Under the pieces are notes generated by a model. That model worked only from the letters and a program-made list of their open reading frames with translations, had not been told where the DNA came from and ran no database searches. Shown here piece by piece: positions 61,683-64,000 of a stretch of DNA of 64,000 nucleotides. Both the position numbers and the translations under genes were made by a program. This stretch comes from Undaria pinnatifida (lineage: Eukaryota > Sar > Phaeophyceae > Laminariales > Alariaceae): assembly GCA_012845835.1 (NCBI GenBank), contig JABAKD010000002.1:23788518-23852517 (forward strand), written 5' to 3'. Within the stretch, counting starts at the first letter, position 1; the number at the start of each line of letters is the position of its first letter.

Positions 61683-63005
61683 GTCATCATCATCACGTCA
61701 TCACCATCATCATTGTCGTCACTATTATCATTGTATCACCATCACGATCGCCATAATCAATCGGCGGATGGGAAAAAACAGACGTTTCACGGACCCGACC
61801 CCTCCACCTTAAGAGTATTAGACACACCGAGCCACTCCCATCTCCCACTGCCTCCCGCGCTACAGTATTTACTGATTATTTTTTGGCGGTAACCGAGATC
61901 ATGGCCGAGTTGTAGATCATATTGTGCGGGGTGGAGAGCCTTAACTCCGTGCAAGGGGATAATATCACGTGGTGTCCACCTGGTATATGGTAAGGCAACC
62001 ACAAGGCAGTTGCATGGTATACCCATCTCTGTCTCTGGAATCGGTCTCACCGTTTTTTGTTTATTCTTTGTTTTGTTTTCTTTTTTATCCTCCGGCGGAT
62101 GGGGAAAAATAAAGCTTAAGCTCACCGCACTTCCACGTATTTTCATACACGTCGTGTGTCGATTTAATTAAATTGCGTTCGTAATCCAGCGCTAGCTGGC
62201 CTGTCCTTCGGTCCCCGCCATAGCGACAGCGCTATTTGTTATTTATTCGAAGCTGTCATGCATGCGGAAGAAAAAATTGCGCAAGGTCCCGAAATTTGCC
62301 CCACAAGCAGTTCTTGGTACGATGCAGCCCACCCTTCACGCGACTTGCCGAACACTTCACGGCGTTTCGCGCTTAGTGCAAGAAATATCTACCTGGTCGG
62401 TGAAACCCCGACGTGTTCCGTTCCGGCACCGCAGGATTGCAAGGGTCTATGATCATACGACTGCGGCCACACATCAAACGAGACCTCCCCCCACCCCCTA
62501 CAGCGCCTGGTGCAAGCAACGCCTACCTGGTCGGTGAAAACCCGACGTACTCCGTTTCGGCATTGTAGGGATGCAAGGGTCTATACCCTATGGTCATACG
62601 GACTACGGCCATGTATGATACGATGAATACACCTCCCCTTCTTATTCTACGGTGCAAGTCTTGATAAAAACCTTCACCCCCTACCACACTGCGAGACGAT
62701 AGCCTCATTCATGCTCTCGACACACGCACGGTTACCAGTATGTACCTGTCCGAGGTAAGCCGGGCTGAAGAGGAACCTCGCGTGGAAGTACACCGGCAAG
62801 TCCGGTCTAGATTCCGGCGTGCAGTTGAAAACGTTCATGCAGTCGTGCAGCACTCCCGCCAGGTACGAGTCGACGTAGGAGAAGGAGTTGAGAAGGAGCA
62901 GAGAGCGGGGGGGAGGGCTTGCGAAGTGGCTGGCGTAGAAAGTAGCCACCGCTCCGCCCGACCCGAATCCCACTAAATGATAAGGCCTATCGGAGTCGAA
63001 CTCCC
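34556..63005 (-). CDS. Pseudo-alpha/beta-hydrolase / IQ / SAM / ankyrin scaffold protein, 13 exons, 5' partial
   Basis: Exons in transcript order: 63005-62746, 60488-60255, 55705-54710, 53804-53605, 51825-51633, 49953-49565, 47841-47703, 46724-46143, 44907-44713, 43308-43110, 38254-38133, 37328-37206, 34759-34556. Every junction keeps phase and gives 1277 residues to a TGA; the 5' end is outside the window. Domains by residue in this window: alpha/beta-hydrolase fold 1-200, Gly/Ser-rich linker about 215-450, six IQ motifs about 519-670, coiled coil about 670-860, SAM about 985-1050, ankyrin repeats about 1135-1265. IQ motifs bind calmodulin, and SAM and ankyrin modules mediate protein contacts. 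The hydrolase part lacks the expected nucleophile and acid, so a Ca2+/calmodulin-linked scaffold role is inferred. The IQ-coiled coil-SAM-ankyrin half resembles a family I know from flagellated protists. Introns run from about 0.7 to 4.9 kb and carry most of the local repeats. Confidence 0.88.
35005..35195 (-). mobile_element. GAGTAC-type SINE fragment
   Basis: On the - strand it reads through GCATGATG/GTTTGCCTGGTCCGTG to ATGCGGCGGTCTATGACCAT and CCATGCACGAAACGAGACC, with a poly-C end. It lies sense to the scaffold gene, about 250 bp upstream of exon m. Confidence 0.7.
35597..36045 (-). mobile_element. GAGTAC-type SINE, near full length
   Basis: It matches 44953-45400 almost base for base. 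In sense (- strand) order it has GATCATATTGTGCGGGGTGT, GTAGTGTGAATAGGGTAAGG, TTGGCGCTGTCACCCAGAAG, TGCGACTCGCCGAGCACC, GACGTGCTCCGTCCCGGCAT, GGTCATACGACTACGGCCAT and GAGTACACC-poly-C. No coding capacity. Confidence 0.85.
37091..37200. repeat. C-rich low-complexity tract
   Basis: Runs of C broken by CCTC, CATC and CCTT. On the gene's strand this is a G-rich tract immediately after the exon l donor. Pro-rich open frames on the + strand are artefacts. Confidence 0.9.
37206..37328 (-). CDS. Scaffold gene exon l: ankyrin repeat
   Basis: A 123-bp exon, phase 0 at both ends; acceptor GACCCCAG, donor CAG|GTTTGT. It encodes DDHGNTLLMIAVQNSNLKIS and LLVNKGANPNHQ, a textbook ankyrin repeat. The intron just after the donor is G-rich on the coding strand (plus-strand C runs at 37091-37200). 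Confidence 0.94.
37765..37862 (+). mobile_element. tRNA-like (SINE head) sequence
   Basis: GCGGTGGCGCAATCAGCGCA resembles an A box with D-arm, and GCGGTTTAAACCTTTGG resembles a B box about 60 bp later. The acceptor stem is not convincing, so a SINE head or tRNA pseudogene is more likely than a working tRNA. Confidence 0.45.
38133..38254 (-). CDS. Scaffold gene exon k: ankyrin region
   Basis: A 122-bp exon that starts in phase 1 after CTCCACAG and ends in phase 0 at CAG|GTAGGC. It encodes KYKQVREILEPLPERRFDVN and VPYVPDYGTAYVEAYEQ, an ankyrin-like helix pair and a family-typical linker. It follows the 4.9-kb intron j/k, and five 94-bp tandem repeats end about 120 bp upstream of its acceptor. 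Confidence 0.88.
38374..38848. repeat. 94-bp tandem array, five copies
   Basis: Units contain TTTTCTTAGACGCGTTTGGT, TTCGTGTTTGGCTGCGACGA and CTCGGTCCGAAACTCCCTCT at exact 94-bp spacing, with only a few substitutions. It lies in the intron about 120 bp upstream of scaffold exon k. Open frames across it are artefacts: 94 is not a multiple of 3. Confidence 0.97.
38895..38990 (+). mobile_element. tRNA-like sequence
   Basis: CGTGGCTACCATTCAAAAGG could be an A box, and GTCCTGGATTCGATTCTCACC contains a good B box (GATTCGATTC). No matching acceptor stem was found. It is probably a SINE head or pseudogene. Confidence 0.4.
39681..39758. repeat. 78-bp near-perfect palindrome
   Basis: Arms of about 38 bp: the left arm starts GTTGGTTATATAGCACTACT and the right arm ends in AGTTTTGTATAACCAAC, with CCCACGTAGTCA facing TGACTACGTGGG at the centre. 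There is essentially no spacer. It could be a foldback MITE. Confidence 0.93.
40110..40600. repeat. AACAATGAT-type degenerate microsatellite
   Basis: A mixture of ACAATGATA, ACAATGACA and ACAATCATA units over about 490 bp. Hydrophobic or Asn/Thr-rich open frames over it are artefacts. Confidence 0.95.
40714..40990. mobile_element. MITE-B copy 2
   Basis: The ends GACTACTTCTACGATAG and GGCTACAGTAGAACGACTC are inverted matches. The interior runs in the same order as 32800-33050. It lies in the 4.9-kb intron before scaffold exon k. Confidence 0.8.
41000..41870. other. Intronic sequence, no gene recognised
   Basis: Small blocks of known dispersed families are present (TTCCGACGATTTGGGGATAA near 41190). 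No exon of the scaffold gene is missing here, since exons j and k join in phase. Confidence 0.4.
41868..42030. repeat. Hairpin-bearing dispersed repeat, copy 1
   Basis: GGCAGGCGTTGTCGCCTGCC forms a perfect stem, followed by TGAATGAGATAAGCCCGCCC, GGCATCCGGCGAACAG and AAGCAACTAATACCAGAGA. It is shared with 42555 and 58755. Confidence 0.8.
42125..42181. repeat. ACC microsatellite
   Basis: About 17 ACC units with one ACA interruption. Confidence 0.95.
42555..42730. repeat. Hairpin-bearing dispersed repeat, copy 2
   Basis: It has GGCAGGCGTTATCGCCTGCC, then a C-run, GGTATCCGGCGGACAGCAAG and GTGACCAAAACAGAGCCAGA. Block order is the same as in copies 1 and 3. Confidence 0.8.
43110..43308 (-). CDS. 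Scaffold gene exon j: linker into ankyrin region
   Basis: A 199-bp exon that starts in phase 0 after CCCAAAG and ends in phase 1 at CGAG|GTGGGA. It encodes a Gly/Ser-rich linker, then VPINFKELVVLTRRG, the start of the ankyrin-type region. A sense-oriented SINE ends about 35 bp upstream of the acceptor and its poly-C tail forms the pyrimidine tract. Confidence 0.83.
43340..43645 (-). mobile_element. GAGTAC-type SINE before scaffold exon j
   Basis: In sense order it has CATTGGCGCTGTC, CGGTTCTTGGAAGGATGCAG, GCACTTCGTGTTTGGTGC-like blocks, ATGCTCCGTTCCGGTATTGT, GGTCACACGACTACGGCCAT and GAGTACACC-poly-C. The tail abuts the pyrimidine tract of the exon j acceptor at 43309. Confidence 0.83.
43795..44160 (-). 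mobile_element. LINE 3' tail, interrupted
   Basis: On the - strand, GAGCGCCCAAACGTGGGAGG, GTCAGGAGTAGGAACGATGC (44090-44150) and GGTCAAAATACTACGGCAAG with GAGTACGCCCC-poly-C (43795-43845) are the two ends of the LINE tail. About 240 bp of other sequence separates them. Confidence 0.75.
44713..44907 (-). CDS. Scaffold gene exon i: SAM domain core
   Basis: A 195-bp exon (65 codons), phase 0 at both ends; acceptor CTCCCAG, donor AAG|GTGAAA. It encodes QYQEAFIAAAVDGAFLYDLN followed by DDDLKSSLGVEHRLHRKKIL, helices 2-5 of a SAM domain with the expected G-x-x-L-x-x-L/DDDL pattern. Directly upstream are a poly-C tract and the 3' end of a sense-oriented SINE. Confidence 0.94.
44953..45400 (-). mobile_element. 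GAGTAC-type SINE before scaffold exon i
   Basis: The second near-full copy. Its GAGTACACC-poly-C tail merges into the C-rich tract that leads to the SAM-exon acceptor at 44908. Confidence 0.87.
45540..46080. other. G-rich runs and unique intron sequence
   Basis: It contains G-runs at 45557-45580 and 45683-45700 within a loose direct repeat. No gene is seen. Confidence 0.4.
46143..46724 (-). CDS. Scaffold gene exon h: coiled-coil end, Gly-rich linker, SAM start
   Basis: A 582-bp exon (194 codons), phase 0 at both ends; acceptor GTGACAG, donor CAG|GCGAGT, a GC donor. It encodes EELRTLERKLVVLLEEQQRE (end of the coiled coil), Gly-rich linkers, a Met-rich MKFGFMSMSMTYFSSLNMIR helix, and finally SAWSVDDVARWLQ, the first helix of a SAM domain that continues in the next exon. 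Confidence 0.92.
47455..47655. mobile_element. CAGTAGT-type MITE, copy 2
   Basis: The left end TACAGTACTGACGGGTCCTTC and the right part CCGGCACTATAGAGGGCACC are imperfect inverted matches. The interior has GGCACTACCCCGCATACT and AATCGGCACTGCTCAACC blocks. It ends about 50 bp from the donor of scaffold exon g. Confidence 0.6.
47703..47841 (-). CDS. Scaffold gene exon g: coiled coil
   Basis: A 139-bp exon that starts in phase 2 after TTCCCAG and ends in phase 0 at GAG|GTACGT. It encodes LELREQKVRLDKEFGEMLGK and continues with heptad-patterned Leu/Met residues. It extends the coiled coil from the exon before and lies 0.9 kb downstream of an ATC microsatellite and a T-run in the intron's flank. 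Confidence 0.88.
47968..48020. repeat. ATC microsatellite
   Basis: About 17 perfect ATC units, in the intron upstream of exon g. Confidence 0.97.
48193..48229. repeat. Poly-T tract
   Basis: About 36 consecutive T on the + strand (poly-A on the gene's strand), possibly the A-tail of an inserted retrocopy. Confidence 0.95.
48318..48392. repeat. CACTCGT heptamer array
   Basis: About ten CACTCGT units with one CACTCAT variant. Confidence 0.96.
48465..48840 (+). mobile_element. GAGTAC-type SINE (antisense to the scaffold gene)
   Basis: A + strand copy running from CATCACGTACTAGTAGTGTG to CAAACTGAGTACACCCCCCC, with all family blocks in order. It lies in the intron between exons f and g. Confidence 0.85.
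48890..49560. other. Intron f/g sequence, no gene recognised
   Basis: Unique-looking. A T-arm-like AGGGATTTCGAATCCCT lies at 49529-49545, but no tRNA can be folded around it. Confidence 0.4.
49565..49953 (-). CDS. Scaffold gene exon f: IQ motifs 5-6 and coiled coil
   Basis: A 389-bp exon that starts in phase 0 after GCTTTAG and ends in phase 2 at GCTAG|GTGAGT. It completes IQ5 (ALWRGVSGRRYAF) and holds IQ6 (NAITIQRVFRGHTGRRRAG). A Glu-rich heptad-type coiled coil follows, including EEAVEAMMEEISEFEEAVAV. A second AG 27 bp inside the exon would break the frame. Confidence 0.9.
50040..51090. other. Intron e/f: short direct repeats
   Basis: Three 75-bp units near 50300-50490 share CGTTCCTGAGTCATCCCACG and GGGTGCAGCAGAAGTTTCTAAGAA. 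They are followed by a unit of the 80-bp family (50510-50560). No gene is seen. Confidence 0.6.
51098..51464. mobile_element. MITE-C
   Basis: The ends GATGAGAAACTAATTGG...GTGAGTCGGC and GCCGACTCGCAG...CTAATTGGTTCATC are inverted matches. Several AGTCGGC / GCCGACT blocks recur inside, including CTGACTTAAGTCGGCAAGTC and GCTGACTTGCCGACT. It is 367 bp long and non-coding. Confidence 0.75.
51633..51825 (-). CDS. Scaffold gene exon e: IQ motifs 3-4 and half of 5
   Basis: A 193-bp exon that starts in phase 2 after CTCGTAG and ends in phase 0 at CAG|GTCCGG. It encodes AAQVVQRNFRGHASRRW (IQ3), HVQRVWRGAIARERV (IQ4) and the first half of IQ5, RAAALMQ, which continues in the next exon. The donor is weak at +3 to +6, but the restored IQ5 supports it. 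Confidence 0.88.
52079..52150. repeat. TTG microsatellite
   Basis: About 24 perfect TTG units, in the intron between exons d and e. Confidence 0.97.
52795..53045. repeat. TAGATCATA-type degenerate repeat
   Basis: It begins as 9-bp units CATCTAGAT and drifts to ATAGATCAT and AGATCATAT over 250 bp, a self-complementary AT-rich array with many GATC sites. Confidence 0.9.
53605..53804 (-). CDS. Scaffold gene exon d: IQ motifs 1-2
   Basis: A 200-bp exon that starts in phase 0 after CGGCAG and ends in phase 2 at GAAAA|GTGAGT. It encodes VKEYMTWRLKRNRKRL, then IQ1 (AARRIQGALRGYLAFKR) and IQ2 (ACVYIQRVFRGWRGRL). Both fit the IQxxxRGxxxR calmodulin-binding pattern. A poly-C tract precedes the acceptor. 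Confidence 0.92.
54000..54330 (+). mobile_element. tRNA-derived SINE, single copy
   Basis: B box GGGTTTGAATCTTACC (54030), then GAGTGCATAC, GAACTTTTTCTTGAGCAAAA, CGCGAGAGCGTGAGTTAGCA, GCGCGATAAAAATGAAGGCA and a G-run with GATCACGGCTTGTCCAGAAG. It has the same order as the 380-bp array but is more diverged. Confidence 0.75.
54710..55705 (-). CDS. Scaffold gene exon c: hydrolase His and Gly/Ser-rich linker
   Basis: The largest exon (996 bp, 332 codons), phase 0 at both ends; acceptor CCCCAG, donor GAG|GTGAGG. It begins ALHDPSKTCVVWINAGHEIF, where the His matches the catalytic-His loop of the fold, and continues through a helix. A long Gly/Ser/Asn-rich low-complexity stretch follows, probably lineage-specific. 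It ends with a conserved-looking NNLVYGFGQGSKVYPQPEEF that leads into the IQ region. Degenerate copies of its first ~80 bp lie upstream in the preceding intron. Confidence 0.88.
55734..56115 (-). repeat. Degenerate partial copies of scaffold exon c
   Basis: At 55745-55830 the - strand reads GTCTGGATCAAAACGCTGGC then CATGAGACCTTCCAAGAGGC, about 80% like the first 80 bp of exon c. A shorter copy at 56075-56110 keeps GCTCTACACAATCCGAGCGA. Frame is not kept. They sit in the intron upstream of the true exon. Confidence 0.85.
55950..56790. repeat. Diverged 180-390 bp repeats
   Basis: A block like CCTTGTTTGGGCATAG-CG-GCGCCGTAA recurs near 55985, 56205, 56378 and 56762, preceded by ATACGTGTGTGTACC-like sequence. 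They appear to extend the exon c fragment duplication. Confidence 0.6.
56785..57541. mobile_element. CAGTAGT-type TIR element, copy 3
   Basis: It starts TACAGTAGTGCCGCTTTCCT and ends CTATAGAGGGACCACTACTG before TA. The TIRs match over about 25 bp and are flanked by TA dinucleotides, which suggests the Tc1/mariner-pogo group. It is about 757 bp, has no transposase, and carries the 57150-57420 repeat inside. Confidence 0.7.
57150..57420. repeat. Dispersed repeat, copy 2
   Basis: The second copy of the family at 7391-7640, with the same block order. Here it lies inside the TIR-bounded element at 56785-57541. Confidence 0.75.
57715..58191 (-). CDS. Unrecognised open frame in scaffold intron
   Basis: An open frame of up to 158 codons on the - strand. 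Its C-terminal ~110 residues (NLRVHPQFESRYNALGHLSN, SKWFRDALNANTLQ, MMLHRRYDYRRH, stop) have ordinary protein composition and no low complexity. I do not recognise the family. It could be the 3' exon of a nested gene, a fragment of an integrated element, or chance. It is not part of the scaffold gene, whose exons b and c join directly in phase. Confidence 0.4.
   Translation of the reverse strand: MHKIYGRYFFFFLIQFDRNRVGLVPPHIEYPSNRRTIYQQAHKLVENKPTIPTNPQARREQQQNNLSAIIPVSFGIPEAVMSNLRVHPQFESRYNALGHLSNPDAWPRRVNAYESSFNRTNPEPIYRRSKWFRDALNANTLQGTPNMMLHRRYDYRRH
58200..58750. other. Intron b/c sequence, no gene recognised
   Basis: Unique-looking with A-runs; no supported feature. Confidence 0.4.
58755..58955. 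repeat. Hairpin-bearing dispersed repeat, copy 3
   Basis: It has GGCAGGCGTTATCGCCTGC, then GAACGAGATAAATCCAACCC, GGCATTGGGCGGATAGCAAA and GTGACCAAAAACAAACCCAG. The hairpin is kept while flanking bases vary. Confidence 0.8.
59235..59850. repeat. GGGTACCCG palindrome-rich cluster
   Basis: More than a dozen GGGTACCCG or near variants occur, often as CGGGTACCCGTCTA-CA-C units 24-27 bp apart (59335-59440), then more scattered around 59570-59640 and 59740-59760. Each is an 8-10 bp palindrome. Confidence 0.9.
60255..60488 (-). CDS. Scaffold gene exon b: hydrolase core
   Basis: A 234-bp exon, phase 0 at both ends; acceptor GGAACAG, donor AAG|GTGAGG. It encodes the cap region and the strand DIPVICIQSTQNNFVKPLH. 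Active hydrolases have the acidic catalytic residue in this strand-turn (Q-G-x-x-D); here the turn reads STQNN, with no acid. GAGAGGAT micro-repeats lie just upstream of the acceptor. Confidence 0.85.
60885..61085. repeat. GGGTC/GACCC element
   Basis: TCGGGTCGGGTCGGGCC is followed by GTGACATTTGACAACCTCCT, GTGATATTTTGAAAACCTCC and related 50-60 bp units. It is the same composite as 7979-8420 and 20480-20740, without a long pentamer run. Confidence 0.85.
61355..61745. repeat. ATC/GTC trinucleotide repeat
   Basis: About 390 bp of ATC with GTC and ACC variants. Ser, His or Met runs in open frames are artefacts. Confidence 0.97.
61895..62080 (+). mobile_element. SINE 5'-region fragment
   Basis: GATCATATTGTGCGGGGTGG, GGTAAGGCAACCACAAGGCA and CCCATCTCTGTCTCTGGAAT match the 5' half of the GAGTAC-type SINE with small insertions. 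The poly-C tail is absent. Confidence 0.6.
62280..62660 (+). mobile_element. Two SINE fragments in tandem
   Basis: The first (62280-62500) runs from the TGCCGAACACTTCACGGCGT region through GATCATACGACTGCGGCCAC to a C-rich end. The second (62505-62660) repeats TACCTGGTCGGTGAAAACCC through GGTCATACGGACTACGGCCA. Both lie in the intron after scaffold exon a, antisense to the gene. Confidence 0.72.
62746..63005 (-). CDS. Scaffold gene exon a: hydrolase nucleophile elbow
   Basis: The first exon in the window starts in phase 1 after CCAATCAG and ends in phase 0 at CAG|GTACAT. It encodes RPYHLVGFGSGGAVATFYAS, the strand-elbow-helix of an alpha/beta hydrolase. Where active members have G-F-S-x-G-G this one reads G-F-G-S-G-G, so Gly sits at the nucleophile position. 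It is followed by SLLLLNSFSYVDSYL, the strand after the elbow. Confidence 0.88.
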
Positions 63006-63089
63006 CTGATTGGAATATCAACAATAGGCGTGCGTCCGTACATAGGCGGAAGGCGCGTGTCGACGTTTGAGCCCTTTTTCCCTCTGCAG

Positions 63090-63412
63090 ACGTATGCTAC
63101 GATAAGAGGGGCGTAAGAAGCGCCCTACCGACAGGGGTGGCATTTCATGTTTTTTTGCTGAATAACGGGAGCTCCTTACCCCTCACCACGAACAAAAAAA
63201 AAAAACGATTTTTTTTATTCCTGTTTTTTTCAACATGATTTATTGTATGAACTAGGCCATTGGGTATTTGTTCATCAGGTTCTAACCTTTTTTTCTTCTT
63301 GAAAGTCAGTTGTTGTTGTTTTTTGGGGGGGGGTGGTGAGGTACAGAGCTAGCTTTTCAAGCGAGGAGAGGAGCCCTCAGGACGAAAATTGGTGCACCTC
63401 TATCGTCGGGTT
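63090..63412. mobile_element. MITE-A relative
   Basis: It starts TATGCTACGATAAGAGG and ends GGTGCACCTCTATCGTCGG. The interior is longer and more diverged, with GAGCTCCTTACCCCTCA and CATGATTTATTGTATGAACTA blocks. It lies just upstream of the first scaffold-gene exon. Confidence 0.65.
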
Positions 63413-63469
63413 TCATGTGCCGGTGAAAAGCCGATAAAAAACAGGGCCTTTTCACGGTTCATGACCCTG

Positions 63470-63800
63470 CCGGCGGGTTGGGTCAGGAGGCTTTCGAAAC
63501 CTAGTAGGTCGAGTCGGGTCGGGCCAGGAGGTGCTCTCAATCTCACGGGTCTGGGGCGTCTGGGGACGATTCTCTGGCATATCCACGGGTTAGTAGTGAT
63601 ACGTAGGCATGCATGTTCTTACGTGAACCGCAACATGTAACCGCTGTTGGGAACCTCGCCGACTACGAGGAATAATACTTTAACCTGTCTTCCTACGTCC
63701 CCAGACGCCACAGGCCGAGTCAGATGGTATTCAATTCCCACGGGTTGGGTCGGGTCGGGCCACCCCAACCCGGTCCGACCCGCGAGATGTGGTCCGACCG
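63470..63800. repeat. GGGTC elements at the window's right end
   Basis: Two blocks (63470-63570 and 63715-63800) carry GTCGGGTCGGGCCA with GTGAAAA/CTTTCGAAACCT flanks, of the same family as 60885-61085. The remaining sequence to 64000 shows no recognisable exon, so the preceding exon of the scaffold gene lies further on. Confidence 0.8.
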
Positions 63801-64000
63801 TGAAAAACCGGTTAAAAACCGAATTTCTGATGTCCCCCTCACCGGAGGGGCTTTCTACGAACCCTCATCCGAACACTGTCTTCACGAAGACAATGAAGGT
63901 GCAACCCGGCCTTCGACAATCCCACGGGCCTTCGAGACATGCTACGTCAAAAGGTGCACCATTTTTTTTGCCTTCTAAAGGTGGCGGCTTGATAAACTAC

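Noticed and set aside
61354..61812. His- or Ser-rich proteins over the ATC repeat
   Set aside because: Microsatellite translation only.

Overview
The window is nuclear DNA of a eukaryote with large, transposon-filled introns. Two spliced genes can be rebuilt by exon homology and by agreement of intron phases. They converge: a DNA-repair gene on the + strand (about 5.9-23.6 kb) and a large scaffold-protein gene on the - strand (34.6-63.0 kb, 5' end beyond the window). I infer a stramenopile, most likely a brown alga. The reasons are introns of about 0.7-10 kb, GC-neutral coding exons, abundant poly-C/poly-G tracts, trinucleotide and pentanucleotide satellites, and LINE/Copia remnants. No ribosomal or organellar marker is present to prove this.

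Gene 1 (5880-23615, +) is an endonuclease III homologue (NTH1 type), a bifunctional base-excision-repair glycosylase/AP lyase. Seven exons of 75-160 bp join in phase. They carry the LSSQTKD motif, the HhH motif LPGVGPKM with the catalytic Lys, VDTHVHR with the catalytic Asp, and a C-terminal C-x6-C-x2-C-x5-C iron-sulfur cluster. Intron 1 alone is 10 kb and holds tandem repeats, pentamer satellites and a retrotransposon fragment.

Gene 2 (63005-34556, -) has 13 exons that encode 1277 residues in the window. In order these are a degenerate alpha/beta-hydrolase fold (nucleophile and acid apparently lost, His kept), a Gly/Ser-rich linker, six IQ (calmodulin-binding) motifs, a coiled coil, a SAM domain and ankyrin repeats. 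It looks like a calmodulin-regulated scaffold rather than an enzyme.

Three of the 18 introns that can be defined start with GC instead of GT. At four acceptors, a LINE or SINE tail ending in GAGTAC-poly-C lies in sense orientation just upstream and makes up the pyrimidine tract.

Transposon content: a decayed non-LTR LINE at 1.4-5.6 kb with truncated copies elsewhere; a SINE family that shares the LINE's 3' end; a tRNA-derived SINE that built a 380-bp tandem array at 23.9-29.7 kb; a 4.6-kb Copia element inserted in that array, in which protease and most of integrase are replaced by an inverted second copy of gag (a palindrome of roughly 580-bp arms); and several TIR-bounded MITE families. Satellites include a ~300-bp array (11.8-13.6 kb), 46-bp, 80-bp and 94-bp arrays, and GGGTC, TAC, ATC and TTG repeats.
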